This document shows positions 50,930 to 59,191 of a stretch of 64,000 bases of DNA, one piece after another. The stretch comes from Anaerolineales bacterium UBA2395. Its GTDB lineage: Bacteria > Chloroflexota > Anaerolineae > Anaerolineales > Villigracilaceae. The position numbers were made by a program, and so were the translations under genes. The stretch covers positions 9,984 to 73,983 of the forward strand of contig DDSH01000006.1 of assembly GCA_002343775.1 (NCBI GenBank), written 5' to 3'. Every line of letters begins with the position of its first letter. Position 1 is the first letter of the stretch. The notes beneath the pieces are model-generated. The model was not told the origin of the DNA. It ran no database searches and saw only the letters and a list, made by a program, of their open reading frames with translations.

Positions 50930-52681
50930 TTATTTCATTTCATTTGCCTGAATGGCGAGGTCGATAAACGTCGCGGCGCTCCACCCGAAGATGGGTGCAG
51001 CGGTGGCGGGTGGTTTGCCCGTCTGTGAGTTGTAATATTCGCGCATCCCAGGTTGAACAGTCATGAGATTTAAAGTCTTTTCGCGCAGTTCAGCAGCGAG
51101 ACCATGCCTGCCAATGCGTTCCAATGCTTCGACAAAAAAATAATTGATATTTGCCCACACCGGTCCGCGCCACATTTTGGCGGGGTCGTACGCCGGGTCG
51201 TTGTAGGCGACGGTCGGCAGTGCATACCGTCCCCAAAATTCATCCGGGTTCGTGAGGTGCGCAAGCAGGCTTTTCGTAATGTTCTGCGGCAATTTGCCTG
51301 TCCACAATGGAAGCAAATTGAATGGAGTAACGACAGGGATCGGACTCTCGTCATGCAGCGCGCGGAACATCCCAGATTCTTCATCCCAAAGATGATCGAT
51401 CATGCGCTTCACCTGGACCTCAGACCTGTTGCGCCACTTCATGGCTTCGTCTCGTCTGCCAATTTTTTCTGCCATCTCCGCCAGACAGTCCATCTGCATG
51501 GCGAGATAGGTATTGATATCCGGCGACTCGACCGGCATCCCAAAATCCCACAGCGGGCTGTCATCCAACCCGGACGAATACGGATGCGTATATTGGACGA
51601 CCCCATCGCAGTCATCGTCGTTGTGTTTGAACCACCACTCGTTGCAGCGTTTGAGGGGCTCGTAGATCTCTTTCAGGAAATCTACATCAGGTGCAACCAC
51701 ATGGATTTTCATCGCTGACCACGCAAGGATCGGCGGCTTGGTGACTCGTCCATGAAATGGATGCCCGATCTCAGCGACAACGCCTTCGTCGAAGATGGCA
51801 TCCGGCAGCATCCCATCGGATAGTTGATTTGCCAGCATCACGCGGATCTGATTCCGCGCGAGTTCGGGGTCGATGTGGCGATAAGCAAGGGCGTGCAGGG
51901 CACTGTCCCACAGCCACACGCCGACATAAAACGCCTTGGTGGGAACCATTGCTTCACGCGTCACAAAGCCAGACGGGCTGATGAGGTTGTTCGCCATCAC
52001 CCACCAGGCATACGCATACTTGGAACGATACGCTTCCGGTACACCTGGCGCGGTCGAGAACCACGCGTCCCAGCGGTGTTTGGCAGATTCGCTTACAGCG
52101 GAGAAGGGCTTTACTAGGTCAGACCAATCATCGTCTGCGATGTGAAGCGCAAGGGTGCAATCATCATCTGCGTGGACGATGAATTCCATCAGCGAGTCGA
52201 TCCCATCTTCTCGAATTTCGTTCCGAAGCCTTTTGCCGTTCCTCATGCCAGATTTGATGTTTCGTACATGAGTTAATTCGCCGCCGGTTTCTGTTTTATG
52301 CCAATGGGTTGTGCGCGCGCGAAAGCGGATGCCGGTTTTGGTATGTGCAGGCAGACCGAACGCCAGCGTGGTCTCGTCCTGAAATGCAAGGCGGATTTCG
52401 CCAAGGCGCGTTCGGAATGTGAGCACGTCTGGTGAAGTGGTTGTCGTGAATTCGAGCGGCGTTCCCTGTTCGTCGATAAAGCAAAGGTCGTCGATGAAAG
52501 GCGGGCGATGCAGATAACTCTCGATGCCCGGTTCGACGCGGATCAACCGCTCGGCAAGTTTGACGTACAGGCTGGGTCGGTCTGTGTGTTGATAAACCAG
52601 CAACCGCGAACCACGCTCACTGAACGGAACGCGGGTGATGTCGATCTGATCCCGAAGCAGCTTCAGCAGGGATGTGTTCAA
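50930..52681 (-). CDS. GH63-like (MGH1-type) alpha-glycoside hydrolase
   Basis: This 583-residue protein has a short beta-rich N-domain and an (alpha/alpha)6 barrel. VWLWDSALHALA near 255 carries the probable catalytic Asp and MREYYNSQTGKPPATAAPIF near 550 the probable general base, as in mannosylglycerate/glucosylglycerate hydrolases and GH63 glucosidases. The start appears to be a TTG immediately after the permease stop (TGATTG), with AAAAGG upstream; there is no in-frame ATG until about residue 145. It lies inside the ABC sugar operon and so would cut the imported alpha-glycoside in the cytoplasm. Confidence 0.78.
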   Translation of the reverse strand: MNTSLLKLLRDQIDITRVPFSERGSRLLVYQHTDRPSLYVKLAERLIRVEPGIESYLHRPPFIDDLCFIDEQGTPLEFTTTTSPDVLTFRTRLGEIRLAFQDETTLAFGLPAHTKTGIRFRARTTHWHKTETGGELTHVRNIKSGMRNGKRLRNEIREDGIDSLMEFIVHADDDCTLALHIADDDWSDLVKPFSAVSESAKHRWDAWFSTAPGVPEAYRSKYAYAWWVMANNLISPSGFVTREAMVPTKAFYVGVWLWDSALHALAYRHIDPELARNQIRVMLANQLSDGMLPDAIFDEGVVAEIGHPFHGRVTKPPILAWSAMKIHVVAPDVDFLKEIYEPLKRCNEWWFKHNDDDCDGVVQYTHPYSSGLDDSPLWDFGMPVESPDINTYLAMQMDCLAEMAEKIGRRDEAMKWRNRSEVQVKRMIDHLWDEESGMFRALHDESPIPVVTPFNLLPLWTGKLPQNITKSLLAHLTNPDEFWGRYALPTVAYNDPAYDPAKMWRGPVWANINYFFVEALERIGRHGLAAELREKTLNLMTVQPGMREYYNSQTGKPPATAAPIFGWSAATFIDLAIQANEMK

Positions 52682-53866
52682 TCAGCCTTTTACCGCGCCA
52701 GCCAACATGCCGCGCACGAAGTAACGCTGCAAGCCAAAGAAGACGATCATCGGCAACAGCATGGAGAGGAACGCCGAAGCCGTGAGTAATTGCCAGCCCG
52801 CGCCCAAGGATGTGACCATGTTGCTGATCTGGTAGGTCATCACGGGTGTGGTGCCGCCGAGGAAGACCAATGCCACGAGCAGGTCATTCCATACCCACAG
52901 GAATTGAAAGATGCCAAGTGAAGCAATTGCAGGCATTGCGAGCGGAACTACAAGCCGGTAGAACGCCGTCCAATGGGAGGCGCCGTCAAGGTACGCAGAC
53001 TCGAACAAGTCTCGCGGTAATGAGCCGAGGAAGTTTCGCATGAGATAGATCGCGTACGGCATTCCAAACCCGGTGTGGAACAGCCACACGCCGAGAAAGG
53101 TTCCATTCAAACCGAGCTGGGCGTACAAGCGCGAGATCGGAACGAGCGTCATTTGCAGCGGCACGACTTGCAATCCGACCAATATTGCAAAAAGCAGGAA
53201 GCGACCTTTGAAGTCCAGCCAGGCGAAGGCATAGCCTGCAAAGGCAGCAAATAGGATTGGAATGAAAGTTGCCGGGATGGTGACAAGCAAACTGTTGAGG
53301 AAGGCGCGCCCCATGCCGCGTGGATTGAGCAGGTCACTCGCATCGCAGTTGATGTCGAGCGGAGCTGTGCCGGCGGCACAATCCCGTTGATATGTGCTCG
53401 TACCGCGATAGCCGACGAGCGCGTCGATGTAGTTGCTGAAGGTGAAGCGCGGCGGCGCATCCACGCCGGAGATGCGGCGGAGATAGGTGGCGATGTCTGC
53501 GGCGGCTTGCGCCTCCGGGAGGGGAATATTCTGCATGTGGGGCTGACCGTCGTATTCCGCCTTGAGTGCGTTGAGAAGTTGCAATGAGCGTGGAAATTCG
53601 GCGATCAGAGCCGGGTTGGTCAGGTCTGCCTCAGGGATGGCGGTCCCGTCGTCGCCGTGGCAGGACGCGCAATACTCGCCATATTCGGAAGAACCGCGCG
53701 GCGGGGAGAGTATCGTCCACCAGCCGGACGTGTTGATCGATTGGGATGGGCGCAGGGAGGTGATGAGCAATCCAAATGTCGGCACCACCCAAATAAGGAT
53801 CATCAGGATGATGATGAAGTGGGTGGGGATGCGGTTCAGCAGTTTGTTGATACGGTCGCGGTTCAT
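52682..53866 (-). CDS. Sugar ABC permease (MalG-like) with inserted cytochrome c domain
   Basis: This 394-residue permease has membrane segment 1 at about 17-37, then an outer insertion of about 140 residues, then five segments and the EAA loop (ESAYLDGASHWTAFYRLVVPLAMP near 300). Residues 61-132 of the insertion read as a mono-haem cytochrome c: CASCH at 66-70, DDGTAIPEADLTNPAL, Met111 in QPHMQNIPLP as likely sixth ligand, and the C-terminal helix AAADIATYLRRI. The frame is continuous. The insertion lies on the outer side, where cytochrome c is matured. The gene overlaps its partner permease by 4 nt (ATGA). I know of no such permease. Confidence 0.88.
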   Translation of the reverse strand: MNRDRINKLLNRIPTHFIIILMILIWVVPTFGLLITSLRPSQSINTSGWWTILSPPRGSSEYGEYCASCHGDDGTAIPEADLTNPALIAEFPRSLQLLNALKAEYDGQPHMQNIPLPEAQAAADIATYLRRISGVDAPPRFTFSNYIDALVGYRGTSTYQRDCAAGTAPLDINCDASDLLNPRGMGRAFLNSLLVTIPATFIPILFAAFAGYAFAWLDFKGRFLLFAILVGLQVVPLQMTLVPISRLYAQLGLNGTFLGVWLFHTGFGMPYAIYLMRNFLGSLPRDLFESAYLDGASHWTAFYRLVVPLAMPAIASLGIFQFLWVWNDLLVALVFLGGTTPVMTYQISNMVTSLGAGWQLLTASAFLSMLLPMIVFFGLQRYFVRGMLAGAVKG

Positions 53867-54825
53867 CGGATCTCCTCCTGTGCGAGGAAGCGCTTGATGT
53901 TGAAATAAATAAATGGGATGATTGCAAGTACAAGCACCACCGCCACCGCCGTGCCGCGTCCCACGTTGAAATTGACGTACATCTCGGTGTACATGCGGTT
54001 GGCGATCACATCCGTGCCGAAGTTGCCGCCCGTCATCACGTAGACGATATCGAACAGCTTCAGCACGTTGATGACCATGGTGGTGATGACCACCATGATG
54101 GTCGGTGAAATGATCGGTACCATGATGCGCCAGAAGACGGTCATTTCCGTTGCGCCGTCCACGCGCGCCGCTTCGAGGATCTCATCCGGCACAGATTTGA
54201 TGGCAGCCGAAAGGATGGTCATGCAGAAGCCGGTCCAGATCCATACGCCGACAACGATCAATGCGATGGTGTTCAATTGCGGCACCGATAAAAAGGCGAC
54301 CGGCTCGAACCCCAAGCCTGTGATGATCGCATTCAGCAAGCCGATCTGCACCTGTTGTGTGCCGAAGTCATAGACAAATTTCCAGATGATGCCCGCGCCC
54401 ACGAACGAGACCGCCATCGGCATAAAGATGATCGCTTTCGCCAGCGCCTCATACTTGACCCGATCCGCCAGCACCGCAAAGAGCAGTCCCAACCCGACAG
54501 TTCCGCTCACCATCAGAACGATCCATTTGAGCGTGTTCCCATACGATGACCTCCAGAAGGAACTCCAAAAGCTGCCAACAGAAGAAGAGTCGATCTCCGC
54601 CGTCAACGCATAGCGATAGTTCTCGAAGATGCCCCAGCAGGTTCTGCCCTCCACGCAGGTGGTCGCAGCCGATGCCGTGCCATCCTTGTTGGAAAAACTG
54701 AGTGAGATGGTATTGATCATCGGATAGACGATGAAGAATCCCATGACCAGCAATGCAGGCAGGAGATACAACCAGGGCGCGAGTTTGCCCTGTTTCATAA
54801 TATTGGGAACGGCGCGCGCAGCCAT
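53863..54825 (-). CDS. Sugar ABC permease (MalF-like)
   Basis: This 320-residue permease has six predicted membrane segments, with the EAA loop EILEAARVDGATEMTVFWRIMVP near 215 for ATPase docking. The first outer loop contains a Cys-x5-Cys pair (TCVEGRTCWG near 55-63) that could form a disulfide. It lacks the extra N-terminal membrane domain of the MalF-like protein at 34637. It is translationally coupled to the cytochrome-bearing permease and works with the binding protein at 54892. No ATPase gene is present. Confidence 0.92.
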   Translation of the reverse strand: MAARAVPNIMKQGKLAPWLYLLPALLVMGFFIVYPMINTISLSFSNKDGTASAATTCVEGRTCWGIFENYRYALTAEIDSSSVGSFWSSFWRSSYGNTLKWIVLMVSGTVGLGLLFAVLADRVKYEALAKAIIFMPMAVSFVGAGIIWKFVYDFGTQQVQIGLLNAIITGLGFEPVAFLSVPQLNTIALIVVGVWIWTGFCMTILSAAIKSVPDEILEAARVDGATEMTVFWRIMVPIISPTIMVVITTMVINVLKLFDIVYVMTGGNFGTDVIANRMYTEMYVNFNVGRGTAVAVVLVLAIIPFIYFNIKRFLAQEEIR

Positions 54826-54891
54826 TTGAGCCTCCTCTACAAGTTGGCAGGGGACGCCTGAATTGGCGTCCCCTGTTTTACAGACCCTTCC

Positions 54892-56181
54892 TTACTTTAG
54901 CGCTTCCGCCTGAACAGCCGCAGCTTGTGCCAGTGCGGTCGCCAGGTCGCCATCGTTCAGGAAGTCAACGATCGCGGTCCACTCGGCGCTGCCAAAGCCG
55001 CCGGGGATGCTATCGCCGATATCGGGGGTGAACCCTTGCGTGTTGTAGAAAGCTTCTGCCTTCTTGATCAGAGCCGGGTCGGTGTAATTACCTTCCCCAT
55101 TCTTGTTCGGGGAGAGATCGAAACCAGCCGCCGCCCACGCAGCACCGCCTTCTGGTGAAGCCAGATAGGTGACCAACGCCCTGACCGCCGGAGTGTCATT
55201 GAAAGCCATCATCGGCTCCACACCGCCTTGCAAGCCTTGGGCGCCGGGGACCACAAAGAAGTCGTAATCGGTGCCGTACACAAGATCAGGGAATTGCGTC
55301 TTGACTTCGCCGCCAGCAAACCCAGACTGCTTGACCATCATCGCCTCCGGGGGGTCGGAGAACGGTTTGTAGATGGCAGCCAGGAACGCCGTCGAAAGAG
55401 TACCTTGCGCGCCGCCGACAGTGTAAGCCGGATCCTTCGCCCATTTCCCATAGGTTTCGTATGCCTGTGCCACACCTGCATCATCATATGGGATGCTCCC
55501 ATCGATGAGACCGTTTACATAGTCTGGTCCCTGCTGCACAAGCAGAATATCCTGAATGAAATCGGAGCCGGTCCAGCCGGTGGCATCACCAGACTCAAGA
55601 CCCATCGACCACGGCACGTTACCGTCTGCGACCATCTGCTCGACCAGGGCATCCAGTTCATCCCATGTAGTCGGGACACTGTAACCCAAGGCGTCGAAAG
55701 TTGCCGGGCTGTACCAAATGATCGTCTTAATGTCGGCTTTGATGGGTAGACCCAGCCATCTGCCATTTATCGTCATCGGATCAAGGAAGAAGTCGCTGTA
55801 ACTGGCTCTATCAGCTCCCAGCTCGTCCATTGCTTGCAACTGATCCTGGTATTGCACCAGTTGCGTAACCTGCCAGAAGGCAACATCCGGCGGAGTCCCA
55901 GCCTGGACGCGCGTATCGAGCAAAGCCTGGTCGCGCGTGGATTCGGGTTTTAACACGATCCCACAGGTATCGACCAATGGCTGAAGGATCTGGTTGAGGC
56001 GTTCCTCCTCCTGACCCGACCACTGATAAAGAAGGCTGAGTTCATCGCCAGGTGCTGCACCCATGCACATTTCGTCAGAGATGGTTTCTTCGGGCATGGT
56101 TTCCGTGGCTGTGCCGCCACAAGCAGCCAGCACAAGGCTTACCAACAACAGCCCGGTAAATAATTTGAGCATTTTGGACAT
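54892..56181 (-). CDS. Sugar ABC transporter substrate-binding lipoprotein
   Basis: This 429-residue family 1 binding protein starts with MSKMLKLFTGLLLVSLVLAACGG, a lipoprotein signal whose Cys near 21 would be lipidated. I choose the ATG at 56181 because AAAGGAG lies 8 nt upstream and the signal peptide starts there; a GTG 14 codons earlier is in frame. The mature protein has a two-lobed sugar-binding layout. It is the first gene of the operon and lies behind a LacI operator. The ligand is probably an alpha-glucoside, judged by treS and the GH63-like gene downstream. Confidence 0.9.
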   Translation of the reverse strand: MSKMLKLFTGLLLVSLVLAACGGTATETMPEETISDEMCMGAAPGDELSLLYQWSGQEEERLNQILQPLVDTCGIVLKPESTRDQALLDTRVQAGTPPDVAFWQVTQLVQYQDQLQAMDELGADRASYSDFFLDPMTINGRWLGLPIKADIKTIIWYSPATFDALGYSVPTTWDELDALVEQMVADGNVPWSMGLESGDATGWTGSDFIQDILLVQQGPDYVNGLIDGSIPYDDAGVAQAYETYGKWAKDPAYTVGGAQGTLSTAFLAAIYKPFSDPPEAMMVKQSGFAGGEVKTQFPDLVYGTDYDFFVVPGAQGLQGGVEPMMAFNDTPAVRALVTYLASPEGGAAWAAAGFDLSPNKNGEGNYTDPALIKKAEAFYNTQGFTPDIGDSIPGGFGSAEWTAIVDFLNDGDLATALAQAAAVQAEALK

Positions 56182-56257
56182 TTCTCGTTTCTCCTTTTGA
56201 AACAAAACTCGAATACGACACACTCAGTAAATGGGTAGTGAACCACCTCCTTCCTAG

Positions 56258-56269
56258 TAACACGTGTTA
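56258..56269 (-). promoter_or_regulatory. LacI operator of the second sugar operon
   Basis: TAACACGTGTTA is a perfect 12-bp palindrome 76 nt before the binding-protein ATG. The identical 12 bases occur once more at 57352, in front of the LacI gene. Confidence 0.75.
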
Positions 56270-56313
56270 GTAAAATAAGAACAATAACTCGCCGCGGGGA
56301 TACTCCTTGTTTG

Positions 56314-57333
56314 CTACGATGATTCGCGGACGATCAGGTTGGATTGCATTAAGACCCCCATCTCGTCCAATCCCTCGTTTCGAACGAGGCGGATCAAACG
56401 GTCTCCCGCTGCCCAACCCAGCCCATACGCGGGTAAATGCATGGTGGTGAGCGGCGGATCGAAATATTCTGCAAGCGGAATGTCATCGAAACCGACAATG
56501 GCAATGTCCTGCGGGATGCGCAGACCAGAGCGCTTGATCGCCAGCATGGCACCCTTGGCAACCACGTCACTGGCGATGAAAACCGCATCGGAGCGGGACC
56601 CGTTGCTGAGCAGACCCATCATGGCTTGATAGCCACTTTCGGGCGTGTAATTGCCCTCGCGCAGGAGCGACTCGTCGTATGCGATACCGGCTGATTTCAG
56701 GGCACTCAAATAGCCGTCCCGCCTTTGGCGGGCAGATGTGTAAGACAGCGGCGCGTTGGTGATCATGGCGATCCGCTTGCAGCCTTGATCGAGCAGATGG
56801 TGAGTGGCGGTTTCGGCGCCGGCGGAAGCGTCTACATCTACGAACGGGATGTCACTGTCCGGCAGCTGTCCCATCAGCATGACCGGGAATCCTTCCTCAT
56901 GCAGGCGAAAGATTTCGGGGTCATCCTGGCGTGGACCGGAAAGCACAATGCCATCCACAAAATTTTCACGAATGGTTTTGATGTAACTGAAGGGATCGCT
57001 GGGTTCAGCAGGGCGGAGCAAAACCTGATACCCGACCTGCATGGCGGCTTGCCCGAGCCCCAACAATACCTGCGGGAGTAGGGAATCGGCAAAGACCTGT
57101 TCAGGTGATTGGCATAAGACAAGACCGAGCGTGCGGGATTTTCCGCTGACCAGTTTTCGCCCCGCTGCGTTTGGGTGGTAGTTGAGAGATTGAGCCGCCT
57201 CCAATACGCGTTTGCGCGTCGCATCGCTGATGGCAACACCAGGAACGCCATTCAGTACGAAAGAGACTGTTGTCCGTGAGACACCAGCCAGCCGTGCGAC
57301 ATCCAGACTGTTCACGCGCTTGATTGGAGGCAT
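56314..57333 (-). CDS. LacI-family transcriptional regulator
   Basis: This 339-residue regulator has the LacI helix-turn-helix (NSLDVARLAGVSRTTVSFVLNG, about 8-29) and a sugar-binding effector domain. I start it at the ATG at 57333 (MPPIKRVNSLD), because a longer frame would run into the operator palindrome. Identical palindromes in front of this gene and of the ABC operon downstream indicate self-regulation plus control of the transporter. The effector is probably the transported sugar. Confidence 0.92.
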   Translation of the reverse strand: MPPIKRVNSLDVARLAGVSRTTVSFVLNGVPGVAISDATRKRVLEAAQSLNYHPNAAGRKLVSGKSRTLGLVLCQSPEQVFADSLLPQVLLGLGQAAMQVGYQVLLRPAEPSDPFSYIKTIRENFVDGIVLSGPRQDDPEIFRLHEEGFPVMLMGQLPDSDIPFVDVDASAGAETATHHLLDQGCKRIAMITNAPLSYTSARQRRDGYLSALKSAGIAYDESLLREGNYTPESGYQAMMGLLSNGSRSDAVFIASDVVAKGAMLAIKRSGLRIPQDIAIVGFDDIPLAEYFDPPLTTMHLPAYGLGWAAGDRLIRLVRNEGLDEMGVLMQSNLIVRESS

Positions 57334-57351
57334 AAAAAACCTATTGGAAAC

Positions 57352-57363
57352 TAACACGTGTTA
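57352..57363 (-). promoter_or_regulatory. LacI operator in front of the regulator gene
   Basis: TAACACGTGTTA, identical to the palindrome at 56258-56269, lies 19 nt upstream of the LacI start codon. Confidence 0.75.
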
Positions 57364-57462
57364 CTACTGCCTTTTCATTATAAGGATTCTATGACGTCTG
57401 TCAAGTGGGGTAATGTAAGAGTTTACCGATCTTGCACTTCAAACATGACGAGGAGTAATCAC

Positions 57463-58695
57463 ATGGACATTACAATTTACGGCGCATATTGGTGCCCCGA
57501 TTGCCGACGTAGCAAACAGTTTTTAGGCGAACATCAGATTCCCTACAAGTGGGTGGATATTGAGCAGGACAAGGAGGGTGAGGCGTATGTCTTGCAAAAA
57601 AACGACGGCAAACGCATCATCCCGACGATTGAATTTGAAGACGGTTCGATTTTGGTCGAGCCATCCAATGCGGAACTGGCAGCGAAGTTGGGACTGAAAA
57701 CCACGGCTGCACGCAGTCATTACGATCTGATCGTGATCGGCGGCGGACCTGCCGGGCTGACAGCCGCCTTATACACGGCACGTGAAGGCATCGACACATT
57801 GGTCATTGAACGCGCCGCGTTGGGCGGGCAGGCGGCTGCCACCGAACGGCTGGACAATGTGCCTGGTTTTGCCGAAGGTGTGCTGGGCTCAGAATTCGCT
57901 TCACAACTTCGCCAGCAGGCAGAGCGTTTTGGCGTGGAAATGCTGCAGGCGCAAGATGTGACTGCCATTCGTCAAAATGGAAATTACCATTGCGTGCAAA
58001 CTGCTGATGGAAGTGAGTATTCAGCGCGGGCAGTGTTGATTGCCACGGGCAGCCGTTACAAACGATTGGGTGCGCCCGGCGAAGATGATTTTATCGGTGC
58101 GGGCATCCATTTTTGTGCAACCTGTGATGGACCATTCTACAAGGGTCAATCTGTGGCGGTCATCGGCGGCGGCAATAGCGCAGCAGAGGAAAGTCTGTTT
58201 TTGGTGAAATTCGTCGAGAAAGTCACGTTGCTGGTGCGCGGTGACGAATTGACTGCCAGCCAGGTCATTCAGGAAAAGACCTTGGAACATCCGCAGATCG
58301 ATGTGCGCTTCAACACCGAAGTGACGAACTTTAGCGGTGCGGGCGGTAAACTGAAAGCGGTTGAAGTCAAAGACCGAAAGACGGATGCGGTGGAAACGCT
58401 TCAACCAGCGGGTGTGTTCGTATTCATTGGGCTTACGCCGAACACCAACGCCTTGAAAGAAACAGGCGTGGAAATGAACCAATGGGGTTTTGTGTTGACC
58501 GGGCACGATCTGGTACACGGCGGGCGTCAACTGCCGGGCTTCGATGGGCGCGAGCCGATGTTTTTGGAGACCAGCATTCCGGGTATCTTTGCTGCGGGGG
58601 ATGTACGTCAGGGTAGCACAAAACAGGTGGCATCTGCGGCAGGAGAGGGCGCAACAGCGGCGTTGCTCATCCGCGAATATTTGAAGAGCGTATAA
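57463..58695 (+). CDS. Glutaredoxin-thioredoxin reductase fusion
   Basis: This 410-residue fusion has an N-terminal mycoredoxin-like glutaredoxin with active site WCPDC (residues 9-13 region) over about 80 residues, then a thioredoxin-reductase-type flavoprotein: FAD motif VIGGGPAGLTAAL near 90, redox CATC near 222, NAD(P) motif VIGGGNSAAEE near 240 and the FAD-binding GDVRQ near the end. It could reduce its own glutaredoxin domain with NAD(P)H and so act on mixed disulfides or peroxiredoxins. GAGGAG precedes the ATG at 57463. A degraded copy of the glutaredoxin part lies at 49159. Confidence 0.9.
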   Translation: MDITIYGAYWCPDCRRSKQFLGEHQIPYKWVDIEQDKEGEAYVLQKNDGKRIIPTIEFEDGSILVEPSNAELAAKLGLKTTAARSHYDLIVIGGGPAGLTAALYTAREGIDTLVIERAALGGQAAATERLDNVPGFAEGVLGSEFASQLRQQAERFGVEMLQAQDVTAIRQNGNYHCVQTADGSEYSARAVLIATGSRYKRLGAPGEDDFIGAGIHFCATCDGPFYKGQSVAVIGGGNSAAEESLFLVKFVEKVTLLVRGDELTASQVIQEKTLEHPQIDVRFNTEVTNFSGAGGKLKAVEVKDRKTDAVETLQPAGVFVFIGLTPNTNALKETGVEMNQWGFVLTGHDLVHGGRQLPGFDGREPMFLETSIPGIFAAGDVRQGSTKQVASAAGEGATAALLIREYLKSV

Positions 58696-58697
58696 GA

Positions 58698-58737
58698 AAA
58701 TAAAGAGACGATTATGTAAATATTCGTCTCTTTATTT
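58698..58737 (+). terminator. Terminator after the thioredoxin reductase gene
   Basis: AAATAAAGAGACGA (58698-58711) pairs perfectly with TCGTCTCTTTATTT (58724-58737), a 14-bp stem starting 3 nt after the stop codon. The AT-rich flanks let it work in either direction. Confidence 0.7.
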
Positions 58738-58739
58738 GC

Positions 58740-59108
58740 AATGCTTTTCAAGACGTCGTCAACCGCCTCTTCGTTGGCGCGGGCGTTGGTGACTCAGCCC
58801 AAATTGGTGAAGCAAGCGGCAGGTGGTTGGAGGCGGTGGATGTGGGCAGAGTCAGACTCAACGATGAGGCAAAGGTGGGTCGAAGTGTATTCGCTATCAG
58901 ACCAGAACATATCCGCATTCAAAAAGAGGAAACAGAAAATTCATTGGCAGGTGTGGTGCAGAGTTGTTTGTTTCGTGGTGAGGCGTTCGCATTGCAGGTG
59001 CGGCTTGGTAATGTGACGACGCGTGCGCGCCTGCCGATGCTGTTTGCCCATGGCGAGCGTGTGTTTGTGCAATTGCCTGCCGAGCATTTGTTTGAGGTGG
59101 CGCAGTGA
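58740..59108 (+). pseudogene. Remnant of an ABC ATPase: C-terminal TOBE domain only
   Basis: The frame open from 58740 encodes about 120 residues with no proper start. FVGAGVGDSAQIGEA, then VFAIRPEHIRI and ARLPMLFAHGERVFVQLP match the end of PotA/FbpC-type importer ATPases, where the TOBE domain follows the nucleotide-binding domain. Walker and signature motifs are absent. The fragment begins right after the terminator stem at 58737, so the front of the gene was probably lost in a rearrangement. A GUG/UUG-initiated short TOBE protein (from 58827) is possible but unlikely. The 83 nt after it hold no gene. Confidence 0.72.
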
Positions 59109-59191
59109 AGTTGCGGGTGTTTATAATGATGTGATGATACTTTGGGTTGGATAATGTATTGGGAATATAATTCAGCCTGCTAGGATATTGC

